From assembly GCF_900106535.1 (NCBI RefSeq), contig NZ_FNOH01000004.1, forward strand, positions 620,001-684,000: a DNA stretch of 64,000 nucleotides, given 5' to 3'. The notes beneath the pieces were generated by a model. That model was not told where the DNA came from and did no database searches. It saw only the letters and a list, made by a program, of their open reading frames with translations. Every line of letters begins with the position of its first letter. The first letter of the stretch is position 1. The stretch is from Myxococcus xanthus (GTDB lineage: Bacteria; Myxococcota; Myxococcia; Myxococcales; Myxococcaceae). Both the position numbers and the translations under genes were made by a program. Shown here in pieces: positions 1 through 11,736 of the stretch.

Positions 1-5
1 GCGGT

Positions 6-1406
<1,401 letters not shown>

Positions 1407-1689
1407 TGACGCTCTCCCTTGAGCCGTTTCGGGGACTGCGAGTTAGCCGGGCCCCGGCCCCGAGGACAAGGGCGCTGTGCCCCAAGCCTCGCCGCCCTGG
1501 CCGCCCAGAGGCGCTTCTGGGGGCTCCAAGCACCCCGCCAGACCGCCTGAAACCCGACCAACCATGTCAGACCCCCCAGGTATCTTTTTCCCATGGTCGC
1601 CCCAAAAGGGGACCAGCGATTCCACGAAACCCTCACGTCCCTCGCAGGCCTCACGGCCTGCCCTGGCCGTGCCCTACCTGGAGAGTCAC

Positions 1690-2718
1690 ATGGCTACTCG
1701 TAAGACGTCCAAGCGCAATGTCGTCGCCCGCAACCGCTCCACCGAGGCCACCAAGGCCGCCTTCGAGGAGCTCGCTCGCAAGGCGCGCAACAAGCCCATC
1801 GTCTCCACCAAGGAGCAGGACGCGCAGGAGGCCCACGCGAAGAACGTCCTCGCGGACGTGTCCAGCCTCACCGCCGAATCCGCCGTGAAGAAAGTCACGG
1901 AGGCGGGCCTCACCATCAACAAGACGCTGGCCGGCATCAACGAGCAGGTCATCTCGCTGGTGGAGGAGCTGAAGCAGCTCGACGAGGCCATCCAGCTCAA
2001 GACGGAGGAGCTGAACGGGCTGCACGGCAAGGACGTGGCCGCCAGCGCCATCGACGTGCTCGTGGCCGAGTACGACAAGAAGAAGGCCGAGCTCGAGGCG
2101 GAGATGGAGCGGCTCCAGAAGGACATCGAGGACACCCGGGCGAAGGCCGCCGCGGACCAGTCCTCCGAGCGGCAGGCCACCGAGGTCTCCCGCAAGCGCG
2201 CCGAGGAGGAGTACGCCTATGACACCCAGCTCCAGCGCAAGAAGGAGCAGGATGCCTTCGCCGAGTCGCTGCGCCAGCAGGCCGCCACCGAGCGCGACCG
2301 CAAGGAGAAGCTGGAGAAGGACTGGGCCACCCGCGAGGACGCCCTGAAGCAGCGTGAGAAGGAGTTGGAGGACCTGCGCAAGCAGGTGGCGGACTTCCCG
2401 CTGGTGCTCAAGAAGGAGACGGACACCGCCGCGGCCATCACCGGCAACCGGGTGAAGTCCGAGTGGGAGCTCAAGCTCACGCTCGCCACCAAGGACGCGG
2501 AGACGGCGCAGCGCGTCGCCGCCATGGAGATTTCCTCGCTCAAGGAGACCGCCACCAAGCAGGCCCAGGCGCTCCAGACGCTTCAGACGGAGCTGGCCGA
2601 GGCCAAGCGCCAGGTCCAGGCCATCGCCGAGAAGGCGCTCGAGTCCGCGTCCGGCGCCCGCGCGCTGGCCGAGGTCCAGGGCGTCATCGCCAGCCGCGAC
2701 TACAGCAAGGGCAAGTAG
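1690..2718 (+). CDS. Coiled-coil protein of unknown function
   Basis: This is a 342-residue, highly charged protein with no signal peptide or membrane segment. From about residue 70 to the end it is rich in Lys, Glu, Gln and Ala with heptad-like spacing, which predicts a long coiled coil. The N-terminal 30 residues are basic (MATRKTSKRNVVARNRS). The reading frame stays open upstream to an ATG near 1564. The ATG at 1690 was chosen because a GGAGAG ribosome site sits 4-9 bases before it and the upstream residues are Pro/Ser-rich and unlike the rest. It diverges from asnS. I do not recognise a family. Structural or filament-forming roles are possible but unproven. Confidence 0.85.
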   Translation: MATRKTSKRNVVARNRSTEATKAAFEELARKARNKPIVSTKEQDAQEAHAKNVLADVSSLTAESAVKKVTEAGLTINKTLAGINEQVISLVEELKQLDEAIQLKTEELNGLHGKDVAASAIDVLVAEYDKKKAELEAEMERLQKDIEDTRAKAAADQSSERQATEVSRKRAEEEYAYDTQLQRKKEQDAFAESLRQQAATERDRKEKLEKDWATREDALKQREKELEDLRKQVADFPLVLKKETDTAAAITGNRVKSEWELKLTLATKDAETAQRVAAMEISSLKETATKQAQALQTLQTELAEAKRQVQAIAEKALESASGARALAEVQGVIASRDYSKGK

Positions 2719-2793
2719 CCCGGCGCGGTGGGCTCCCTGGCGCCGCGCCCTGTCCTGGCGCCGCCGGGGAGTCTCGGATCACGGCTTATTGGC

Positions 2794-2811
2794 GTCATCC
2801 CTGGTGATGAC
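2794..2811. promoter_or_regulatory. Palindrome upstream of the O-methyltransferase gene
   Basis: GTCATC and GATGAC form a perfect 6-base inverted repeat around CCTGGT, centred about 37 bases before the methyltransferase start. The position would suit an operator or the 5' end of its promoter region. No regulator is encoded next to it, and chance cannot be excluded for a repeat this short. Confidence 0.25.
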
Positions 2812-2839
2812 AGGATTTGAGCGCTGTTAGACTCCAAGC

Positions 2840-3865
2840 ATGGACAAGACTCCCGGCGGGACTCCGTTTCCCACGCAGCTACTCTATGAGCGAATCGGCG
2901 GCTATTGGCTCACCCAGGTCATTGGCACGGCGGCCCGTCTGGGAATCGCGGACCTGCTCTCCAAGGGCCCGCGGAGCAGTGACGCGCTGGCGGACGAGCT
3001 CGGCATCAGCGCGGATGGCCTGTACCGGCTGCTGCGAGGCGGCATCTCCGCGGGCGTCTTCCAGGAGGTCGGTGAGCGGACCTTTGCCCTGACGCCCATG
3101 GGCGAAGGGCTCCGCTCGGATATCCCCGGCTCGCTGCGGGACGTGGCCATCGCGCAGAGTGACCGCGCCCACTGGCTGCCCTGGGGCCAGCTCATCGAGG
3201 CCGTCCGCACCGGGAAGTCCACCGTCCGCGAGGCCCTGGGGACAGACATCTGGGAGCACTTCGCCAAGCACCCCGAAGAGGCGACGCACTTCGCCCGGGC
3301 CATGGGCAACCTGTCGGCCCTGGTGGCCCATGAGCTGACGCAACAGGTCGACTTCTCCCCCTTCGCCCATGTGGCGGACATCGGCGGCAGCCAGGGCGCG
3401 CTGCTAGCGCGGGTGCTGCGCGCCAACCCCTCCTGCCGGGGCATTCTTTTCGACCTGCCGCACGTGCTCGAAGGCGCGAAGGCCCCAATGGAAGCCCAGG
3501 GCCTCCATGGACGGGTGGAGCTGGTGGGCGGCAGCTTCTTCGAGCCGGGCCTCCCCTCCGCCGAGGCCTACCTCCTCAAACACATCCTTCACGACTGGGA
3601 CGAGGAGTCCGCCACCGCCATCCTGCGGAACATCCATGCCGCGGCGCCCGCGGGAGCCCGGCTCTTCGTGATGGAGCTGGTGATGCCCGACAACCAGACG
3701 CCCTCTCCCGTGCCCCTGATGGACCTCAACATGATGGTGCTGGCGGACGGACGGGAGCGCACGGCCAACGAATTCCAGACACTGCTGACCCGGACCTCCT
3801 GGGAGTTGGTGGGCATCCGCCCCACCCAGGCCGGCACGTGCATCATCGAAGCCGTGAAGCGCTGA
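2840..3865 (+). CDS. SAM-dependent O-methyltransferase, plant COMT/acetylserotonin type
   Basis: This 341-residue enzyme of the O-methyltransferase family 2 probably methylates a hydroxyl on a small, often aromatic or secondary-metabolite substrate. The N-terminal 100 residues form the winged-helix dimerisation domain (LGIADLL...LADELGISADGLYRLLR). The Rossmann SAM-binding motif appears as VADIGGSQGALLARVL near 178-193. Next comes a segment with the family pattern LKHILHDWDEE near 246-256, where the His is the expected general base. The C-terminus holds the usual beta strands. The ATG sits close behind a TA-rich stretch and I see only a weak ribosome site. The gene ends one base before the convergent membrane protein gene on the opposite strand. 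No biosynthetic cluster surrounds it, so the substrate is unknown. Confidence 0.88.
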   Translation: MDKTPGGTPFPTQLLYERIGGYWLTQVIGTAARLGIADLLSKGPRSSDALADELGISADGLYRLLRGGISAGVFQEVGERTFALTPMGEGLRSDIPGSLRDVAIAQSDRAHWLPWGQLIEAVRTGKSTVREALGTDIWEHFAKHPEEATHFARAMGNLSALVAHELTQQVDFSPFAHVADIGGSQGALLARVLRANPSCRGILFDLPHVLEGAKAPMEAQGLHGRVELVGGSFFEPGLPSAEAYLLKHILHDWDEESATAILRNIHAAAPAGARLFVMELVMPDNQTPSPVPLMDLNMMVLADGRERTANEFQTLLTRTSWELVGIRPTQAGTCIIEAVKR

Positions 3866-3866
3866 G

Positions 3867-6092
3867 CTACGGCGCGACCTGTTCGCGGAGGAGGAAGAGC
3901 TCCGCGAGCAGGTTGTCCACCGGAGCGAAGTCATCCGTGAGCAGCAACGCGGGGCCCGCGGCCAGATAGGCGTCAATCTCCGCGCGAGGCACCCGGCCTG
4001 TGCGCGGCTGCTCGATGCCCACGCCGCGCAGCAGCTCCGGGAGACGCTCCAGTTCCATGGGCCGTGCCGAGCCCGCGACGATGTAGACACCCTGCCCCTT
4101 GGAGCCACTGCGGGCGTCGTGGAGCAGCTCCACGTGGGGGAAGACCTCCTGCATCGTCCGGAGGGCCGAGCGCAGGAAGGAGCCCCGGGGAATCTCGTCG
4201 ATGACGGTCAGCAGGTAGAGGCCGTCCGGCTTGAGCAGCGAGCGCACCAGCATGTCGTACTCGCGCGTCATCAGGTGGTAGGGCACCGACAGGTCGTTCA
4301 CCGCGTCCTGGACAATCAAGTCGTACGCGCCGCGCTCCGCCATCTCCTGGAGGTACTGCCGCCCATCCAGGCTGAAGGAGGCGATGCGCGTGTCCGGCTT
4401 CACACCGAAGCGCTCCAGCGCGATGCGCGTCACGGCCGGGTCTATCTCCACCACCTCCATCCGGACCTGCGGGACGTAGGTCTCCACCCAGCGCGGCACC
4501 ACGTAGCCGCCGCCGCCAATCACGAGTACCCGGGGCTCCGCGGTGCGCGCGGCCACGTGGCGCACCACCTCCGAGTGGATGTACCCGTGCGGGTAGCCCA
4601 GGTACGACGGGTCCTCCAGGTCCACCATGGTGTGCGTCAGGTGGTCCAGTTGCATGGCCAGCAGCCGCCGACCGTCATGCTCCACCTGGTTGACCTTGAT
4701 GCAGAAGTAGTCCGTCTCCTCCGTGCACGGCGACGCGAACAGCCCCAGCGCGCCGAACATGCCCGCCAGCGCGAGCGTGCCCGCGGTGGCGCCGACGAAG
4801 AGGGGCCGCCGCCACACCTGCCCCACGAAGGCCGCCAGCGCCACCAGGCCCAGGCTGGCTCCCATGACCAGCGGGTAGACGCCCACCTTCGCGATGAGCC
4901 ACCAGCCGGTGAGGAACGAGCCCAGCAGCGCACCCGCGGTGCTCCACGCGTACAACCGGCCCACGGTGCGCCCCGCCCGCTCCACGTCCGCCAGCGCCAA
5001 CCGGAGCACCTGGGGTGACAGCGTGCCCAGGGCCGTCACCGGCAGCAGGAACACCGCGGCCGTGTACCCGACGATGCGAGCCTGCAGGCCCAGGCCGTCG
5101 AAGTAGCCCTTCAGCACCAGCCACTGATGGATGGGCGGAATCAGCAGGCAGCTGGCCGCCGCCAGCAGCATGGAGCCGGCGAGCACCTCCTGCCGGGGCC
5201 ACCGGTCCGCCAGGTGGCCGCCCAGGAAGTTGCCCAGCGCCATGCCCGTCAGCACCACGCCGATGATGCCTGTCCAGCTCAGCAGGGAAACACCCACGGT
5301 AGGCGCCAGGATGCGGCTGGCCGCCAGTTCGATGGCGAGCGTGCAGAAGCTCGCGCTGGCCACCAGGAAGCACGCCAGCACGGGCCGGGTGCGCAGGTCC
5401 ACGCCCGTCGAGGACGGCGCGGCATCCGCTGCCGTCACGGCGCCGGCTGTCGCGGGGGCCGCCGGTTCGACGGGCGGCGCGGACACGGAGGCCTTGGGCA
5501 GCGCCAGCAGCGCGCACAACATCAGCGCGCCCGACACGGTGAGGACGATGGTGGGCACGGGGAACCACGCCACCAGCACGAAGCCCGTGAGGAAGTTGCC
5601 CGCGAGGCTCCCCAACGTGCCCAGCGCGTACAGCAGGCCCACGATGCGCCCGGCGCGCCCCAGGTCCGGCAGCAGCAGCCGGAGCGCCAGCGGCGTCACC
5701 ATGGCCAGCACGAAGCTGACGGGGAAGAAGCCCAGGAAGGTGAGCAGGAAGGTGCGCGGCAGCACGGGGATGGGGCGCAGCGCGGCGCCATCCCCCAGCA
5801 CGGCCACCCACCCCAGCGGCAGGAGCGCGAGCACCGCCCCCAGCGCGGTGAGGCCCGCCAGCCACCGGAACGATGCGCCCCGCTCCGACAGCCGGCCTCC
5901 GGCATAGCTGCCCAGACTGATGCCCGCGAGCACCACGCCGATGATGCTCGTCCACGTGTGGAGCGAAGCCCCGATGAAGGGCGCCAGCAACCTGGCGGCG
6001 GCCAGCTCCAACACCAGGGTAGCGCAGCTCGTCACCAACACGAGGAGGGCAGCGCGAAGCACATCCAGACGAGACGCGGGGAGAAGAGCCAT
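3867..6092 (-). CDS. Membrane-fused spermidine-synthase-like protein
   Basis: This 741-residue protein has about 12-14 predicted hydrophobic segments followed by a soluble domain of the polyamine aminopropyltransferase (spermidine synthase) fold. The membrane part is an internal duplication: the pattern ELAAxRxLAPxxGxSLxxWTxIIGVVL occurs near residues 28-55 and again near 255-285, each beginning an MFS-like block. The soluble part has the nucleotide loop VLVIGGGGYVVPRW at about 522-535, an acidic VEIDP near 548, DGRQYL near 576 and a late TDDFAPVDN. The frame is open 30 codons upstream, but ATG 6092 begins the first membrane helix and was chosen. The substrate is not known. Proteins of this kind often lack polyamine synthase activity, so no polyamine role should be assumed. 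A second, more distant member lies at 30632-32731. Confidence 0.85.
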   Translation of the reverse strand: MALLPASRLDVLRAALLVLVTSCATLVLELAAARLLAPFIGASLHTWTSIIGVVLAGISLGSYAGGRLSERGASFRWLAGLTALGAVLALLPLGWVAVLGDGAALRPIPVLPRTFLLTFLGFFPVSFVLAMVTPLALRLLLPDLGRAGRIVGLLYALGTLGSLAGNFLTGFVLVAWFPVPTIVLTVSGALMLCALLALPKASVSAPPVEPAAPATAGAVTAADAAPSSTGVDLRTRPVLACFLVASASFCTLAIELAASRILAPTVGVSLLSWTGIIGVVLTGMALGNFLGGHLADRWPRQEVLAGSMLLAAASCLLIPPIHQWLVLKGYFDGLGLQARIVGYTAAVFLLPVTALGTLSPQVLRLALADVERAGRTVGRLYAWSTAGALLGSFLTGWWLIAKVGVYPLVMGASLGLVALAAFVGQVWRRPLFVGATAGTLALAGMFGALGLFASPCTEETDYFCIKVNQVEHDGRRLLAMQLDHLTHTMVDLEDPSYLGYPHGYIHSEVVRHVAARTAEPRVLVIGGGGYVVPRWVETYVPQVRMEVVEIDPAVTRIALERFGVKPDTRIASFSLDGRQYLQEMAERGAYDLIVQDAVNDLSVPYHLMTREYDMLVRSLLKPDGLYLLTVIDEIPRGSFLRSALRTMQEVFPHVELLHDARSGSKGQGVYIVAGSARPMELERLPELLRGVGIEQPRTGRVPRAEIDAYLAAGPALLLTDDFAPVDNLLAELFLLREQVAP

Positions 6093-6193
6093 GCAGTGGC
6101 GGCGACTGTACCACCCCCGTCCGAGGCGACCATCCGTGCTGGTGGGAATCACCCGAGGTGCGGGAAATCGCGCCCGGCGCATACGATGGCGCC

Positions 6194-6400
6194 ATGTCCG
6201 CGCGCCCCGACCTCCAGCGCCTCCCCTACCAGGGCCTCTGGCTCGGCAGCTTCCCCCTCATGGGCATCCCCGGCCGCGCGCAGGCCCACTCGGACCACCC
6301 CGTCGTCGCCCTGGAACAGGGCGACTTCCTGCTGGTGAGCCTCATCCGCACCAGCCCCGAAGAAATTCCGCAGACCACGTCGATACGTTGGAGGCCCTGA
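6194..6400 (+). CDS. Short hypothetical ORF, possible 5' remnant
   Basis: This is a 68-codon frame from ATG 6194 to TGA 6398, ending four bases before the methyltransferase gene that follows. Codon use is typical of the genome (almost all third positions G or C) until about position 6360. It then changes abruptly (gaa gaa att, ata cgt tgg agg), which suggests the true frame ended or shifted there. I recognise no domain. It could be a small gene or the start of a decayed gene whose 3' part is lost. Confidence 0.35.
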   Translation: MSARPDLQRLPYQGLWLGSFPLMGIPGRAQAHSDHPVVALEQGDFLLVSLIRTSPEEIPQTTSIRWRP

Positions 6401-6404
6401 CCGC

Positions 6405-7214
6405 ATGGATACCGAAGCGCTCGCCCGAATCCCGGGCGTCAACCCGAACGTCCCCAATGCCGCCCGCATCTACGACTACACGTTGGGAGGCACGCACCAC
6501 TTCGAAGCCGACCGGCAAGCGGCGGAGTACCTGTTCTCGCTGGTGCCCTCCACCCGGAAGTGGGTGCCCATGCTGCGCGCCTGCCTGCGCACCGCCGCGC
6601 AGCGCCTGGCGGCCGACGGCTTCCACCATTGGGTGGACTTCGCGTCGGGGCTGCCCACCGGGGACCACGTCCACGCCGTGCTGCCAGACGCCCGCGTGCT
6701 CTACAGCGACGTCAATCCGCTCACCATCACCACGGCCCACCATCTGCTGGGGGACACGCCTCGCGTCCGCTACATGGAATGCGACATCCGCCAGGCGGGC
6801 GCCTTCCTGCGGCGGCCGGACGTCAATGCCTTCCTGGGGGGAGAGCGCCGCGTCGCTTTCGGCGCCAATGGCATCACCGTGTTCCTGTCCGCAGAGGAGA
6901 ACCGCCAGTTCTTCCGTGACCTGTACGACTGGGCAGCCCCGGGCTCGAAGCTGTTCACCACCTTCGAGACGAAGTCACCGGACCTCAGCACCCCGAAGTG
7001 GGAGCAGTTCGTCGGCATGTTCCGGCAGATGGGCGAGTCCTTCCAGCTCTACTCCCTGCCCGAGTACCTGGACCTGTGTGGCCCCTGGGCCCGGGATGCC
7101 ACCGGCGTGCTGCCCGTGCGCGAGTTCCTCGGGCTGCCCCCGGAGCACATCACCGACGAGGACCGTGAGGGCGTGGGCATCGAGTTCTACGCCGTCGTCC
7201 TGGAGAAGCGCTGA
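6405..7214 (+). CDS. SAM-dependent methyltransferase, PF04672 family
   Basis: This 269-residue protein matches the S-adenosylmethionine methyltransferase family formerly called DUF574, common in actinomycetes and myxobacteria. The family hallmark is plain near residues 15-38: PNAARIYDYTLGG followed by HHFEADRQAA. A degenerate glycine motif (VDFASGLPTGDHVH) lies near 82-95, an acidic YSDVNP follows near 104, and GVGIEFYAVVLEKR closes the protein. Such enzymes often modify secondary metabolites, but the substrate here is unknown. The small ORF directly upstream may be cotranscribed. The next gene starts 153 bases downstream and encodes a lipoprotein. Confidence 0.88.
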   Translation: MDTEALARIPGVNPNVPNAARIYDYTLGGTHHFEADRQAAEYLFSLVPSTRKWVPMLRACLRTAAQRLAADGFHHWVDFASGLPTGDHVHAVLPDARVLYSDVNPLTITTAHHLLGDTPRVRYMECDIRQAGAFLRRPDVNAFLGGERRVAFGANGITVFLSAEENRQFFRDLYDWAAPGSKLFTTFETKSPDLSTPKWEQFVGMFRQMGESFQLYSLPEYLDLCGPWARDATGVLPVREFLGLPPEHITDEDREGVGIEFYAVVLEKR

Positions 7215-7367
7215 CCGTCCCCCTTGGTGGAGCGAGCGTGCGGGCAGGCGCTCGCGCCCATCCCCGTCAGGGCAGCGCCACGGCACGCCTCCCTGCCGTC
7301 TGCCTCCCCAGCGGTGCGTGACTACCGTCTTTGCAGGCAACACGCGCACACGGAGAGGAGACGGAGC

Positions 7368-8084
7368 ATGTTTCAATCGAGAAGGCGTCGGGTTCTTGCG
7401 GGCGTGATGATGGGAGCGGCCCTGTCGGTGGCGAGCGTTGGGTGCAGCTCGACGCGCTCGGCGAAGGTGGACGAGTCATGGCTGGCCCGGGTACCCGAGA
7501 GCCAGTTGGGCGACGTCCGCGAGGCCCAGACGCAGCGGCGCACGGCCCAGGACGCGGTGACCCGCTCCGACGTGGCCCTCAATGATGCGCGCCGGGAGCT
7601 GGAGGTGGCCAGGCGCAACGAGGACGCGGCCAAGTCCCGCCGGAAAGCGCATGACGAAGCGCTGAAGGCCGCCAACGCGACCGGGCAGAGCAGCAACATC
7701 ACCCAGGCGCAGGCCGAGCTGAAAAGCGCGGACTCCAGCATGAGCGCGGCCCAGGCCCAGGTGAGGTACCGCGAGCACACCATCAAGACGATGGAGGCCC
7801 TGAAGGACCTGCGGGAGAGCGAGCTGGCGGAGGCCGACGCGAAGCTCAGCCAGGCCGAGTACGAGGCCCTGAAGACGAACCAGGACGTGCGCGCCCAGAA
7901 TCTGTCCGAGGCCGACTTCGCCTCCGCCACGGCGGACGCCCAGCGCAAGGTGGAGGAGTCCCAGCGCAAGCTCCAGTCGCAGCAGCAGCAGGAGCGGCAG
8001 GCTCGCGCCACCTGGGAGCGGATGCGCAACCAGGTGCAGGGCTACGGCGGCAGCGGCACCGAGCACAAGCAGCGCAATCCGTAA
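7368..8084 (+). CDS. Coiled-coil lipoprotein
   Basis: This 238-residue exported protein has a basic N-terminus (MFQSRRRR), a hydrophobic stretch and a lipobox ending ASVGC at about residue 26, so it should be lipidated and anchored in the envelope. The mature part is rich in Ala, Gln, Glu and Arg with heptad-like repeats from about residue 45 to 215, predicting an extended coiled coil. An AGGAGACGGAGC ribosome site precedes ATG 7368. The frame is open 48 codons further upstream, but that part does not look exported. It converges on the TPR gene downstream. I do not recognise a named family. An envelope-spacer role of the Lpp type is only a possibility. Confidence 0.82.
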   Translation: MFQSRRRRVLAGVMMGAALSVASVGCSSTRSAKVDESWLARVPESQLGDVREAQTQRRTAQDAVTRSDVALNDARRELEVARRNEDAAKSRRKAHDEALKAANATGQSSNITQAQAELKSADSSMSAAQAQVRYREHTIKTMEALKDLRESELAEADAKLSQAEYEALKTNQDVRAQNLSEADFASATADAQRKVEESQRKLQSQQQQERQARATWERMRNQVQGYGGSGTEHKQRNP

Positions 8085-8139
8085 GTCACCGCGACCACCG
8101 GCCCGGCTGAGCCAGAACAGGCACGGCCGGGTCCGTGGC

Positions 8140-9594
8140 TCACTTCGGCGGACGGAAGACGTACTGGAACACGGGCGTGTCGGGCCCCGGCGGGTACTGC
8201 GCGTCCATGAACGCGAAGTGGGCGTGGCCGGTGATGACCGCTTCGTTGAGGCTGTCATAGAGCACCGTCACGCCGGTGGCCCGGCCGGACGCGTCTACCT
8301 GGACTTGAACCTTGAGGTTGCCTTTGATGCCCGGCGTCTGCTGGAGCCGGTTCATGTAGAGCGCGACCAGGCCCAATGACACCCGGTTGTATATCTGGTC
8401 CTGGGTCCCCCGAGCGGGCTGGGACGGCAACCGGAAGTGGCGCACCAGCGCGGCGGCTTCGCTCTCGGCCTCGGCGACCCGGCGCTCGGGCGCAGCCAGC
8501 GCCGCGCGGTAGGCGGCCAGCGCATCCTGGTGACGCTCCTGCTTCAACACCAATCGGGCCCGCAGCACGTGGATGTCGGCGCGGGCGGGCGCTCGCTCGG
8601 AAGCCTTCACCAGGTGGGTTTCGGCCGCCTTGGAATCTCCGCGCGCTTCGGCCAGCTCGGCCAGGCGAAGCAACGGCTCCGGGTCTTCTGGCGCGGCGGC
8701 GACGAGCCGGACCAGGGCCTTGTCCTCCACGTCGGCGCGGCCCAGCTCCCGATACAACCGCACCAGCAACCCCAGGGCCGCAGGCTCCATGCCGCCCAGC
8801 TCCGCGTAGCGCTCCAGCGACCCGGCGGCCTTCTCCTTCTCCGAGGCGGCCAGCCACAGGTCGGCCTGGAGCCGGTGCGCATCTTTGTCCCGGGGCTTGA
8901 GGGCCACCAGCTTCTCGCCCGCGGTCGCCGCCGCACGCACGTCGTTGGCTGCGCGGGCCAACTGCGCCAGCTTCCGCAGCGCCTCGGGCTGCTCGGGCCA
9001 CGCCTCCACGGTCCGCGTCAGCTCCGCGCGCGCGTCCGCTTCCCGCTCGGGAATCCCCGCCAGCAACATGGCCAGGGACGTCCGAATCTGCGGCGCATCC
9101 AACTGAGCGAGCGCCTCACGCAGCCGGACTTCCGCCTCCGCGGGCTTGCCCTCCGCTTGGAGCAACACGCCCTGCGCCCACAGCGCTGGTGCGAAGCCAG
9201 GGACCTGCTTCAGGGCGGCGGCGATGGGCGGTCGCGCCTCCGCCAGCAGCCCCCACCGCACGTAGATGAGCCCCATGCCCACGAAGGGCCACGGATTCTC
9301 CGGGTCCAGGGTGGAGAGCGCCTTCAGCTCGTTCCAGCACGCGTCCGAGGGAAAGGTGAGCCACGCCCGGTACATCCGCGGCATCAAATCCCCGGGCCGG
9401 ACCCGTGACTGCTCTTCCAGCTCGCTGTCCATCGCGCTGGCACGGCCGCGTGCCCGGGCCGTCTCCAACTGCCGCAGCGTCGCCATGACCTCTTCGGGAG
9501 GAGGCAAGCCCGGGCGCACCACCGCCCCCCGTGCCGGCGCGGCAAGCGCGAGCAACATGACGCACAGCGGAAGCGCGAACGAACGGGAGGCCAT
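8140..9594 (-). CDS. Secreted TPR protein with TonB-like C-terminus
   Basis: This 484-residue protein starts with a signal peptide (MASRSFALPLCVMLLALAAPARG). Repeated TPR-like helix pairs follow from about residue 60 to 390 (for example the segments around ALWAQGVLLQAEGKPAEAE and PLLRLAELAEARGDSKAAE). The last 60 residues (GNLKVQVQVDASGRATGVTV ... YPPGPDTPVFQYVF) resemble the TonB-type C-terminal module of the myxobacterial AgmX/PglI proteins. In those proteins the module accompanies TPRs in periplasmic gliding-motility and envelope machinery. That resemblance is from memory and not computed. ATG 9594 was chosen because it begins the signal peptide; the frame runs open 23 codons further. It likely acts as a periplasmic scaffold. 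Confidence 0.8.
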   Translation of the reverse strand: MASRSFALPLCVMLLALAAPARGAVVRPGLPPPEEVMATLRQLETARARGRASAMDSELEEQSRVRPGDLMPRMYRAWLTFPSDACWNELKALSTLDPENPWPFVGMGLIYVRWGLLAEARPPIAAALKQVPGFAPALWAQGVLLQAEGKPAEAEVRLREALAQLDAPQIRTSLAMLLAGIPEREADARAELTRTVEAWPEQPEALRKLAQLARAANDVRAAATAGEKLVALKPRDKDAHRLQADLWLAASEKEKAAGSLERYAELGGMEPAALGLLVRLYRELGRADVEDKALVRLVAAAPEDPEPLLRLAELAEARGDSKAAETHLVKASERAPARADIHVLRARLVLKQERHQDALAAYRAALAAPERRVAEAESEAAALVRHFRLPSQPARGTQDQIYNRVSLGLVALYMNRLQQTPGIKGNLKVQVQVDASGRATGVTVLYDSLNEAVITGHAHFAFMDAQYPPGPDTPVFQYVFRPPK

Positions 9595-9679
9595 GAGGCG
9601 CGCGGACGATAGCAGACGCCCGTCCAGCGGAGGCTGCCTGCTCCCTTGGCAGCACGAACTCATTGATTTCAGGGAAGCC

Positions 9680-9710
9680 CCGCTCCGGAAGGACGAACCT
9701 TCCGGAGCGG
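9680..9710 (-). terminator. Strong hairpin after the Cys-rich lipoprotein gene
   Basis: CCGCTCCGGAAGG and its exact complement CCTTCCGGAGCGG form a 13-base-pair stem with a 5-base loop, about 30 bases past the stop codon of the minus-strand gene. There is no U-tract, so it may be a transcript-end stabiliser or a Rho-assisted stop and not a classical intrinsic terminator. Confidence 0.6.
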
Positions 9711-9740
9711 CGCCTCGACCTTCACCTCAGGACGACGGGC

Positions 9741-11492
<1,752 letters not shown>

Positions 11493-11736
11493 GGGAGCAA
11501 ATGCTGAAAGTGCTTCGCACCGCTGTCAACGCGTCACGGCAGGTCAACGGATGCGCGGTGCAGACGGCGCACAGATGTGCAGGCAGAACGGACTTTCCAT
11601 GAGCTCCCCGTCTGCTGCGCACATCTACATTCATGACAACAACGCCTGAAACATCACTTTCGTAGAAAGTCGGAAGCGGCGTGAAGCACGGGGCGCACAC
11701 GTCCCGTGCGGGCCATTCCCCCCGTTCCCACCGGCG

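Noticed and set aside
1595-1614. T-box or terminator upstream of asnS
   Set aside because: There is only a short imperfect hairpin, with no specifier loop or T-box sequence. T-box regulation is mostly a Firmicutes feature.
1477-1689. N-terminal extension of the coiled-coil protein
   Set aside because: The frame is open, but the sequence is Pro/Ser-rich, lacks a ribosome site and differs from the downstream composition. A good GGAGAG site supports ATG 1690.
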